A stretch of DNA of 47,411 nt from a virus. Within the stretch, counting starts at the first letter, position 1. Each line of letters starts with the position of its first letter. Location of the stretch: the IMG/VR virus record IMGVR_UViG_3300017917_002544, positions 1-47,411 of that record, one strand, 5' to 3'. The position numbers and the translations under genes were made by a program. Below the pieces are notes generated by a model, which saw only the letters and a program-made list of their open reading frames with translations, ran no database searches and was not told the origin of the DNA. This document shows, one piece after another, positions 8,831 to 15,973 of this stretch.

Positions 8831-9853
8831 CTATTCGTCTTCGTCTTCAGGAACCTCTTCGAATTTTAAATCATCGATTGCGGTTACTTTTTCTCCAAAC
8901 AACATACTGATATAATCAAGATTATTCTTTACGTAATCTTCTCTCGATTTTTTCTCTTCTGTTGAATCTTTTGCTTTCATGAATCCGTGTGGAGTTACCA
9001 TGATTTTACCATCAGCAAAAGCAATACCATTTACGTGGTTTTTCAAAACTGAAATCTTGCTTCGTGTGGCAACCGATATACTTCTCTTGTTTTTGGTAAT
9101 TGGTATCTTATTTGTACCGGCATTTTTCTGATTACCAAATAAAAATACCAAAGTAGAGTTTAGATAAATTGATTCACCACCCTTAGCCTTAATTTTTGGT
9201 TGACCAAAAGGATTATCTGGTAATTCAACCCATGGTTGATTTACAATAATCAATGTGTTCGTGTATTTTTTATCAGAACGTCTTGAACCCGAAATACGTT
9301 GATTGATACCCATACCAATTTTATCTGCTAAAGTAGATGCATTGTGTTGTTTACCACCTTTACCCTCAAAAGTCATTTTACATGGTACAGAACCTACCGA
9401 ATCCCATAAGAATAATAAATCGTAAGGAATTTGGTCTTTTTCTTGTGCGTCTAATAATTCATTGATAAAGTCTGTAATTTGTTCAATATATTCAAAATCA
9501 TTTTTAAATATATAATCTCCTTGATATGTTACTTCACCAGTCGATTCGTCAACAGATTGTTGAACGGGAATACCCATGATACTTGCATGTTCAAAATCAA
9601 ATTTCTGTTCTGTGATAATAAAAACGGGTAACATCCCCTTTTTAATACCATCAGCAGCTGCACCAAGTAATGCCGTTGTTTTTCCTGTATCCGAGTGTCC
9701 TAAAAACATATTAATATGTCCAACCGCTGGACCCGGTATACCTGTCGCATCTAAGAAAGCGTCTCCCAAATCCAAAAATCTATCGGCTTTGTAAGTAGTC
9801 TTACTTGAATACTTGTTAATAATACTTGAAAAATCTTGTTTTTTAATTGCCAT
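8831..9853 (-). CDS. uvsX: RecA-like recombinase, UvsX-type
   Basis: This strand-exchange ATPase (340 residues) is expected to form filaments on ssDNA and drive recombination-dependent replication and repair. Walker A is GHSDTGKTT at 52-60. The catalytic-type glutamate lies in ITEQKFDFE, just after it. Walker B is YDLLFLWDSVG at about 144-153, and a polymer/DNA-loop region follows (KGGKQHNASTLADKIG). It ends in an acidic tail (EEVPEDEDE). It lies between the gp32-like and exonuclease genes, so the ssDNA-binding partner is encoded directly upstream. An imperfect hairpin sits in the intercistronic gap before its ATG. Confidence 0.95.
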   Translation of the reverse strand: MAIKKQDFSSIINKYSSKTTYKADRFLDLGDAFLDATGIPGPAVGHINMFLGHSDTGKTTALLGAAADGIKKGMLPVFIITEQKFDFEHASIMGIPVQQSVDESTGEVTYQGDYIFKNDFEYIEQITDFINELLDAQEKDQIPYDLLFLWDSVGSVPCKMTFEGKGGKQHNASTLADKIGMGINQRISGSRRSDKKYTNTLIIVNQPWVELPDNPFGQPKIKAKGGESIYLNSTLVFLFGNQKNAGTNKIPITKNKRSISVATRSKISVLKNHVNGIAFADGKIMVTPHGFMKAKDSTEEKKSREDYVKNNLDYISMLFGEKVTAIDDLKFEEVPEDEDE

Positions 9854-9872
9854 ATATGATAAATTTTATAAA

Positions 9873-9905
9873 ACATCCCCAAAGACATTACGTCCTTGAG
9901 GATGT
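9873..9905 (-). promoter_or_regulatory. Imperfect hairpin between gp32-like gene and uvsX
   Basis: Arms ACATCC/GGATGT at 9873-9878 and 9900-9905 continue inward, with mismatches, through CAA/TTG and GAC/GTC. On the minus strand the stem is followed by TTTTATAAAATTTATC. It could be a weak or partial terminator that lowers uvsX relative to ssDNA-binding protein, or an mRNA processing or translation element. Confidence 0.45.
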
Positions 9906-9915
9906 GGTTGTTTAA

Positions 9916-10773
9916 TTAGAATGGAAGCTCTTCATCTGGTTCCTCATCAATTTGAGGGTCAACAATTGGTGTCGACGGAACTGAAGGTGTTTGTGGTTTT
10001 GAACCAAAATTATCTTCGTTTGATGTATTGGATACCCATTTACCTAAGTTAGAATCCCAACGAGGTACTTCACCTCTTGCAACCATCTCAAGATAATCTT
10101 CTCCCTTTTTAGAGTAAACATCAGACCAAACTAATTCATCATTTACCCATGAGTCGGCTGTAGATTGGTCAGTATGTAATGGACCCATATCTTCAGGAAT
10201 TACAGAATTAATAACCGTATATTCTTTACCTGTACCAGCTTTGGTTAATGCCAATGATAAGATTAAGTCACGACCTTTTTGAGTATCTGTAACGTCACCT
10301 TTGTTTCTAAAGATTGGAATGATTTTGTCTAAAATACCGTCACCTTTCGCATTGTGTTTAAATCTCCAAAACTTAACACCGTGATGTTCATTATCTCGGT
10401 CAATGATTTTAACGATATAAAACTTACGAGAACGATATTGACGAGCTAATTCCTTATCAGATTCAACACCCGTTAATAATAATTCTTCTTTAATCTCATT
10501 AAGTGGAGAACGTTTTCCTTCTTGTGCCGGGTCATAAAGTTTTACCCATTTTCCATCGACTTGAATTTCGTGAAACATTACCTCCACAAATGGTGATGAA
10601 CCATCTTTTGTAGGTAATATACGAATACGTCTTTCTTCACCTCGTGAACCCTTTGGGAGTACAGTTGTGAAGTACTTGTTCATACGGTCTTCTTGTGAAA
10701 CCTTGTTTCCGTTACCGCTTGCGGTTTGTTTGTTTTTCTCGTATTGAGCTAAAACTGCATCAAATGTTGACAT
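9916..10773 (-). CDS. Single-stranded DNA-binding protein, gp32-like, without zinc site
   Basis: This 285-residue protein resembles T4-type gp32, which coats ssDNA at replication and recombination sites. The family-like core includes RRIRILPTKDGSSPFVEVMFHEI, the VDGKWV segment and KFWRFKHNAKGDGILDKI. Place in the operon, directly before uvsX, supports this. Two features are odd. The protein contains no cysteine, so the zinc-binding subdomain of T4 gp32 (Cys77, Cys87, Cys90) cannot be present. It ends in EEPDEELPF, which resembles the acidic Pro-Phe tip of bacterial SSB rather than the T4 tail. The leader before the ATG is almost pure A/T, compatible with gp32-style autogenous repression, but this is not shown. 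Confidence 0.85.
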   Translation of the reverse strand: MSTFDAVLAQYEKNKQTASGNGNKVSQEDRMNKYFTTVLPKGSRGEERRIRILPTKDGSSPFVEVMFHEIQVDGKWVKLYDPAQEGKRSPLNEIKEELLLTGVESDKELARQYRSRKFYIVKIIDRDNEHHGVKFWRFKHNAKGDGILDKIIPIFRNKGDVTDTQKGRDLILSLALTKAGTGKEYTVINSVIPEDMGPLHTDQSTADSWVNDELVWSDVYSKKGEDYLEMVARGEVPRWDSNLGKWVSNTSNEDNFGSKPQTPSVPSTPIVDPQIDEEPDEELPF

Positions 10774-10815
10774 AATTGTTAAAAGTTAAAATTTAAATGT
10801 TTAATAAAGTATAAG

Positions 10816-10844
10816 AAAAAAAAACCGGATTACAAAATCCGGTT
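10816..10844 (-). terminator. Strong intrinsic terminator after the lipoprotein gene
   Basis: A perfect 9-bp stem AACCGGATT/AATCCGGTT (10823-10831 and 10836-10844) with a 4-nt loop is followed on the minus strand by a T run of at least seven. It ends the receptor/lipoprotein unit and insulates it from the ssb-uvsX operon. Confidence 0.92.
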
Positions 10845-10936
10845 CAAATATATTTTCAAAAGTTAAAAGATATGTTTCATAGTAATATTAATATAACTAG
10901 TAAATCACCAAAAGTAAAGGATTAAAAAACCATTTT

Positions 10937-12142
10937 TTAATTACCTTTTGTTGGGAACTTTGTCCAACCATTAGTCCAAGTTGGTTTAGAAAGAGTTTCC
11001 ATTTCTGTCTTTGTATATGATTTTTCAACATTACCTTCACTTAATGCTTTTGTTTTTACATCTGCCGATGTAATGATTGTAGTGGCTTTTGATATAAAGT
11101 TTAATGTTTGGTCATATGACTGAACTTCATTGTTTTGAAATTTAGATACACCATCTTTATATGATAGTGCAGTTTCATTACTTTCCATACTAAAACCACC
11201 TTTTTGATAACCTAATATCTTGGAGTTAGTTATTGTAAATTGAGTTGCACGTCTCCATCTTATACCTAAATTATGATTAGCTAACGCGGTCGCATCAAAT
11301 GGTCCAATTAAAATCATACCATTTAGTTTAGGATGTGTAAAAGGTTGTGCCGTTGAACCTGTACCATCATTATCACATTCGATACCGTTTCCGGCGTCAC
11401 CATTATCCACGAATTGTGGGTCTCTTTTTGCAACTCCGTTTTCAATAGTTCCTCTATATCCAAAATCAAAATCAAAATCATCATCCGCAGTGGCATATGC
11501 ATATAAGTTTTTAGGTGACACTGTTCCACCAAAAAATTCAAATGCGTCATCGTTAGCGTAGATGGTTTGAACATTCTCAATAATTGTTCCACTACCAACC
11601 CCTCCTAATGTTAATGCATTGATTTCAGAGTTTGGCATTGCAGCAATACCAGCATATTCAATACGAACATATTTTAAGATACCACTATTATCTAAATCAT
11701 TTGTACCTCCATAGGGTCTTCCAACACCACCTTCAATTGTTGGTTCGGCGGTTCTATTAGTAGTTGCCCTACCTAATATTACGATACCGCCCCAATCACC
11801 GGGCACCTTTTCACCAACTGCTCTACCTGATGTGAATACAATTGGTTTTAATTCTGTTCCTTCTGCGATAATTTGTGCACCTCTTTCAATACACAATGCT
11901 CCCTTTTCTGCAATATCAGATTTAATGACTGTACCTGGTTGAATGATTAATTTAGCACCATCCGATACATACACATATCCTTTTAATACCCACTCTTTAT
12001 CCGCAGTAAGAGTTGTGGTTGTGTTTATTGTACCAGATAATGTTGTGGATGTTGGTACATTAATCGGTGTAATTTCTCCACCTAAATCTTTAGAACACCC
12101 AAAGATTGTTAAACTCGCAAATAATACTAATAATTTTTTCAT
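10937..12142 (-). CDS. Surface lipoprotein, probable right-handed beta-helix, partner of the TonB receptor
   Basis: This 401-residue protein begins with a signal peptide and lipobox (MKKLLVLFASLTIFGC). The lipidated cysteine would be Cys16, followed by SKD, which resembles the Bacteroidota signal for lipoprotein export to the cell surface. The body has repeated short beta-strand turns typical of a beta-helix (for example GAKLIIQPGTVIKSD, then GALCIERGAQIIAEGT). Asp/Asn/Gly-rich loops such as DNGDAGNGIECDNDGTG may bind calcium. Its ATG overlaps the TonB receptor stop by 4 nt, so the two are translationally coupled, as with SusC/SusD-like pairs. The ligand is unknown. This is a host-type envelope protein that is unexpected in a phage core region. 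Confidence 0.85.
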   Translation of the reverse strand: MKKLLVLFASLTIFGCSKDLGGEITPINVPTSTTLSGTINTTTTLTADKEWVLKGYVYVSDGAKLIIQPGTVIKSDIAEKGALCIERGAQIIAEGTELKPIVFTSGRAVGEKVPGDWGGIVILGRATTNRTAEPTIEGGVGRPYGGTNDLDNSGILKYVRIEYAGIAAMPNSEINALTLGGVGSGTIIENVQTIYANDDAFEFFGGTVSPKNLYAYATADDDFDFDFGYRGTIENGVAKRDPQFVDNGDAGNGIECDNDGTGSTAQPFTHPKLNGMILIGPFDATALANHNLGIRWRRATQFTITNSKILGYQKGGFSMESNETALSYKDGVSKFQNNEVQSYDQTLNFISKATTIITSADVKTKALSEGNVEKSYTKTEMETLSKPTWTNGWTKFPTKGN

Positions 12143-14622
12143 AGGTTATAATTTAATGTTAATGAAACTGTTGTTTCGTTATTCGTTTTTATTAATGTTC
12201 TATTTGGTTTTTGGTAATATTCGGATGGTTGTCTGAATATATCAGACACCGATAATTTAATTTCTCCCTTTTTAATTTTATGGAGAATAACAATATCAAC
12301 CACATCACGTGAATTTTCAAATATATCAGGATACCCTTGAAATCCTACCGCCGATATTCTATCTCCAACTCTATTATATGATAAGTTTAATATATTATTG
12401 TTTTTATGTAAGTTCAAACCACCATTTATTACATAGTTTGATTGTCCTTGCAATTGTCTTTTAACTCCGTTTATATTGACTTCCGAATTGATGAATGATG
12501 TGTTTGAATATAAATCTAACCAATCATTTAATTTTTTACGAAGTTCAATTTCAACTCCATATACCAATGCCTCATTTGGATTTTTATATGTCAATAATAA
12601 ATTAGATGGAACCGAACCATCAGCCACGACTTGCTCAATTGGCTTAAAGAATTTTTTACCAAAGAAACCAATTGATATATTTTCACCTGATTTTGGATAT
12701 AACTCAAACTTTATATCTGAATTGAATATATCAGTTTTTTGTAAGTTGGGGTTACCTAATAATTGAGCATTTCTAACAAAATCATAATAAGCGAAATTAG
12801 CAACCTCTCTAAACTCCGGTCTAGCCAATGTTTTACTTATTGATAATCTGACTTTTGTTTTTTGAGATGTTGAATATGTGGTGTTTAATGATGGTAATAA
12901 ATCTAAATACTCTCTATTTACCGAAATCTTTTGTCCACTAAAATCGGATGTTTGAACTTTGAATAAATTATATTCCGTTCTAAAACCAGTGTTAATTTTT
13001 AATTTATTAATTTCTTTTTCATACATAACATATCCATTTGCCAAATCAAAATCGGCCGTGTATCTATCAGTATTGTTTGTAATTTCGTTTAATAAATCAT
13101 TAGATTCGTATCTGAATATTCTTGCTTTGAAGTTTCTTAATTTCTTCAAATAACCCACCCCTAATCGAATATCTCCTATAGACTTGTTCAATCCTCCATT
13201 GAATGAGTTTTCATCCATTACACTCCAAAAACGATATGTATCTCTCCATGCTATTGAGTAAGGGGTTGATGTATATAGAGATGATATGTAAGGTGTTACT
13301 CTATAATCAGGCTGGTCTCTTAACATAAGATTATACCCCACATTAAAATCAAATGTCTTAAATTTACCTTCAAATTGTGTATTGAATACTAATTTCTGAA
13401 TTGAGTTAGATGATTTACTATCCACATACTGTACATTATCATAATTCTCACCAACTCTACTTAAAAATGATTTTTCATTTTGGTAATTGGCAAGTGTTTT
13501 CCAACTATAACGATTCTCTCCCAAATAAACTATATTAAGTAATCCGTTTAATGATTGTACATTTGAATAATTTAAGTCTTTATAATTGTATGCCAATTCA
13601 GTTGATGATTGATAATCTATTCTTTCAGTTGTATTAGCGGAATAAGTATTTCTTGCGGTTGAGCTAAATAATATGTTCCATTTGTTTCTTACAACACCAA
13701 ACGCCAAATTACCATTTAAGTTTGGAATGGAAGAAAACTCTTCGGATTGAGGAGAACCTATTAGTTTAGTGTACGCTCTTCTATCACCTAATCCCGCAAT
13801 TCGATACCCATTTGTTGATGGAAATGATGATGGGAATTGAATTGGGTTTACCAACCTAAAGTCCTGTACAGTTGATAGTGAACCCCAACTTCCTCCCAAT
13901 GATATATTGAAGAAATCTCCCGATACTTCTTTTGTTGTTATTTGAATCAAACCTCCCGCAAAATCACCAGGTAAATTTGGCGATGCACCTTTGTTGATGA
14001 TTATATTATCTATAAGTGATGTGGGTATAATATCAAATGAAAACGCTCTTCTATCGGGTTCGGTTGATGGTAAGATTGATTTGTTTAGTAGAGCCGAGTT
14101 GTATCTATCAGCTAAACCTCTAACTAAAACAAACTTATCGTTTTGTATTGATACTCCACTAACTCTTTTAAGTGCATCACCAACAGTTCTATCGGGTGTT
14201 TTCTTAATGGATTCAATTGATAAACCATCAGCAACTATATAAGAAGATTTCAATGTATTGATAAGTGCAGTTGATGTTTCTTTTTTTGATATTTGTTTTA
14301 CCACAACTTCTTCTAATACCTTTGTGTCCTCTTCCATTAGAATGTCAAAACGTGTAGTATCATCAATTTGTATGGTTTTATTGTATTCTTTATATCCAAC
14401 AAACGAAGCCTTTATTGAATAGTGTCCTTTTCCGATATTAGGAAAATGATATTCTGAATTAATATCAGATGTTATTCCTATTTTTTTGTTCGTATCTGTG
14501 TTTGTTAACCAAATTGTAACCCCAATTAAATCTTCTTTGTTTGATTTTGTTTTACCTGATAAAGTTTGTGAGAATGTTTGGTATGAAAATAAGTAAATTA
14601 ATAATAAAAATATTTTCCTCAT
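12139..14622 (-). CDS. TonB-dependent outer-membrane receptor with carboxypeptidase-regulatory-like domain
   Basis: This 827-residue protein has the full architecture of a Bacteroidota TonB-dependent transporter. A signal peptide (about residues 1-18) is followed by a CarboxypepD_reg-like domain (about 20-95). A TonB-box-like segment VLEEVVV lies at 102-108 and the plug at about 125-233 (TVGDALKRVSGVSI, then NIIINKGASPNLPGDFAGGL). The rest is a 22-strand-type barrel, including the typical ARPEFREVANFAYYDF and GNPNL block, running to a complete last strand (TTVSLTLNYNL). Such receptors import large or scarce solutes using TonB energy from the inner membrane. The gene starts a two-gene unit with the lipoprotein and is bracketed by terminators. 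There is no sign of decay. Substrate and role in infection are unknown. Confidence 0.95.
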   Translation of the reverse strand: MRKIFLLLIYLFSYQTFSQTLSGKTKSNKEDLIGVTIWLTNTDTNKKIGITSDINSEYHFPNIGKGHYSIKASFVGYKEYNKTIQIDDTTRFDILMEEDTKVLEEVVVKQISKKETSTALINTLKSSYIVADGLSIESIKKTPDRTVGDALKRVSGVSIQNDKFVLVRGLADRYNSALLNKSILPSTEPDRRAFSFDIIPTSLIDNIIINKGASPNLPGDFAGGLIQITTKEVSGDFFNISLGGSWGSLSTVQDFRLVNPIQFPSSFPSTNGYRIAGLGDRRAYTKLIGSPQSEEFSSIPNLNGNLAFGVVRNKWNILFSSTARNTYSANTTERIDYQSSTELAYNYKDLNYSNVQSLNGLLNIVYLGENRYSWKTLANYQNEKSFLSRVGENYDNVQYVDSKSSNSIQKLVFNTQFEGKFKTFDFNVGYNLMLRDQPDYRVTPYISSLYTSTPYSIAWRDTYRFWSVMDENSFNGGLNKSIGDIRLGVGYLKKLRNFKARIFRYESNDLLNEITNNTDRYTADFDLANGYVMYEKEINKLKINTGFRTEYNLFKVQTSDFSGQKISVNREYLDLLPSLNTTYSTSQKTKVRLSISKTLARPEFREVANFAYYDFVRNAQLLGNPNLQKTDIFNSDIKFELYPKSGENISIGFFGKKFFKPIEQVVADGSVPSNLLLTYKNPNEALVYGVEIELRKKLNDWLDLYSNTSFINSEVNINGVKRQLQGQSNYVINGGLNLHKNNNILNLSYNRVGDRISAVGFQGYPDIFENSRDVVDIVILHKIKKGEIKLSVSDIFRQPSEYYQKPNRTLIKTNNETTVSLTLNYNL

Positions 14623-14694
14623 TGTTGTTTTTTAATTCAACAATAATTATGTATGGTACTTTAAAAAATACAATTTTTTGTGTTAAGAAATTGT

Positions 14695-14726
14695 TAAATA
14701 AAAAAGGTGAGAATTACTCACCTTTT
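14695..14726 (-). terminator. Intrinsic terminator upstream of the receptor cassette
   Basis: A perfect 10-bp stem AAAAGGTGAG/CTCACCTTTT (14702-14711 and 14717-14726) with a 5-nt loop is followed on the minus strand by TTATTT. It overlaps the stop codon of the ferritin-like gene and stops transcription of the tail block before the TonB receptor gene. The receptor must therefore have its own promoter in the roughly 75 nt at 14623-14695. I see no convincing match to the TATTTAT motif or to TAnnTTTG there. Confidence 0.85.
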
Positions 14727-15099
14727 ATTTACTTAGTGTCAATAGATATTTTAATTTTTGGAACAATCCAAGCATTTCATCTCGGAGATTTAATAAATTA
14801 GTGTCTTTCTCATCGATGTTATCTGTCCACTGAACAAATGCCTGACAAACTGTTTCAATCATTTCTTCGGGTTTTACATCAGTAATATTAACTAATTCAA
14901 TTTTACTTGATTCGTCATCTAATTTAAATCTACCATATTGACCCATTGCTTGTTCAATATATTCATCCATTAATCCTTCAAGTTCTTCTCTTACTTTTGC
15001 AAAACCTTCGTGTCTTGAGAAACCTTTTGTTTGCCAATGAAACACTTTTAGTTGTGCATGAAGACCTAAAAGAAAATTTACATTAGTATGTAGTTGCAT
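14725..15099 (-). CDS. Small helical protein, ferritin/Dps-like (DUF5856-like) phage protein
   Basis: This 124-residue, mostly helical protein contains LLGLHAQLKVFHWQTKGFSRHEGF followed by an ELEGLMDEYIEQ helix. It resembles a family of short phage proteins with ferritin/Dps-like first helices (DUF5856 is my best recollection). The His-Trp pair and the following Glu residues mimic Dps-type sites, but a full ferroxidase set is not evident, so enzymatic activity should not be assumed. It overlaps the preceding gene by 17 nt and is the last gene of the tail block before a terminator. The exact function is unknown. Confidence 0.7.
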   Translation of the reverse strand: MQLHTNVNFLLGLHAQLKVFHWQTKGFSRHEGFAKVREELEGLMDEYIEQAMGQYGRFKLDDESSKIELVNITDVKPEEMIETVCQAFVQWTDNIDEKDTNLLNLRDEMLGLFQKLKYLLTLSK

Positions 15100-15724
15100 T
15101 GTATTTATTAGGTTCTGTGTTAAATGTATTTTTTAATGTATCTACATTATAATTATCAACTTCATCTTTAGTTAAAACATATTCATTTTTACCAGTGGCT
15201 CTCATCTCCTCTTGTTTGTGAGAAAAGAAACCTTTTGGTGTTTCATTAAATGGATATGAATCTAAAGAACGCATCTCTAATTTCTCTTGTGGTGTCTCAG
15301 GTTTCATTTCTTCAACTTTAGCACCCAATTCATCGATTTTCGCAATCATACTATCCATCAAACCGATTTGTGATGCCAATGAATCCAATTTAGAAAACAT
15401 ATCGTCCATCTTTGATAATACATCACCATGTTGATTTTTTGAATCCTCAACATCATTTTTTAAACTTTTGGTCATATTAACCAAATCAGTTATATCAATT
15501 TCTTCAGTTGAGTCTGCTGATGGTTCAACCATACCAGGTGCCGGTGCTTCAGCTTCAGGTGCCGGTATATCTAATCCAGCACTTGGGTCAGGTGCAACAT
15601 CACCCGCAGGAAGTTCAGGTGCCGGTGCTGCCGGTGCCTCTTGTTCCATAATCATTTTTTTACCATACTTATTAATCGCTTTATAACGATTAAGTTCCTC
15701 TTGTAATTTTTGTTCTAAACTCAT
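15083..15724 (-). CDS. Pro/Ala-rich acidic protein with central coiled coil, unknown function
   Basis: The 213-residue protein has three parts. A short helical N-terminus (MSLEQKLQEELNRYKAINKYG) is followed by a Pro/Ala/Glu-rich low-complexity stretch at about 28-75. A long helical segment comes next (about 78-140, with regular Leu/Met/Ile spacing as in SKMDDMFSKLDSLASQIGLM). The C-terminal tail (GFFSHKQEEMRATGKNEYVL onward) is compact. The layout suggests a rod or linker protein that may be virion-associated. It is cotranscribed with the 67-residue gene upstream (3-nt gap). No known family was recognised. Confidence 0.75.
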   Translation of the reverse strand: MSLEQKLQEELNRYKAINKYGKKMIMEQEAPAAPAPELPAGDVAPDPSAGLDIPAPEAEAPAPGMVEPSADSTEEIDITDLVNMTKSLKNDVEDSKNQHGDVLSKMDDMFSKLDSLASQIGLMDSMIAKIDELGAKVEEMKPETPQEKLEMRSLDSYPFNETPKGFFSHKQEEMRATGKNEYVLTKDEVDNYNVDTLKNTFNTEPNKYNATTY

Positions 15725-15727
15725 GTC

Positions 15728-15931
15728 TTAATCTGCTAATAATTGTCTACCATCATTGGTAATATATTTTTTATTTAATCTTTCTACAATACCATCTCTT
15801 TCTCTTATGGTATAGCATTCACCTGTCATTAAATCACATTCTTCTCTTTCCATACCATCTTGAGATGTTCTTTTCGTCTGCTTTGGACTTAAGAATTGGT
15901 CTACCGCGTTGTTAAAATTTGAATTATTCAT
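15728..15931 (-). CDS. Small hypothetical protein, first gene of a late subunit
   Basis: A 67-residue hydrophilic protein contains two cysteines in ECDLMTGECYTI and a conserved-looking C-terminal half (RERDGIVERLNKKYITNDGRQLL). It has no signal peptide or membrane segment. It has an ATATTTATAA motif 12 nt upstream and is followed by the Pro/Ala-rich gene. A C-x6-C pair alone is not enough to claim metal binding. The reading frame is supported by the upstream motif and by tight packing. Confidence 0.7.
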   Translation of the reverse strand: MNNSNFNNAVDQFLSPKQTKRTSQDGMEREECDLMTGECYTIRERDGIVERLNKKYITNDGRQLLAD

Positions 15932-15943
15932 AGTATTTTTTTA

Positions 15944-15953
15944 TTATAAATAT
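15944..15953 (-). promoter_or_regulatory. TATTTAT motif before the 67-residue gene
   Basis: Minus strand ATATTTATAA, 12 nt before the ATG. It lies in the 42-nt gap after the 1916-residue baseplate gene and is identical to the copies before the sheath gene and the BppU-like gene. Confidence 0.5.
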
Positions 15954-15973
15954 CAAACTTTCTTTAATATTCA

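Noticed and set aside
10937-14622. Assembly chimera of host DNA in a phage contig.
   Set aside because: Both flanks are phage genes on the same strand, base composition looks continuous, terminators fit the borders and the frames are intact. I cannot exclude it without reads, so it is listed as the refuting test.
14623-14700. Bacteroidota-type promoter (TTTG and TAnnTTTG) before the TonB receptor.
   Set aside because: A promoter must exist here, but no stretch matches both elements; TACATAAT and nearby TTG are too loose to annotate.
14725-15099. Functional Dps/ferritin iron-storage protein.
   Set aside because: Only the first-helix pattern is similar; a complete ferroxidase site was not found.
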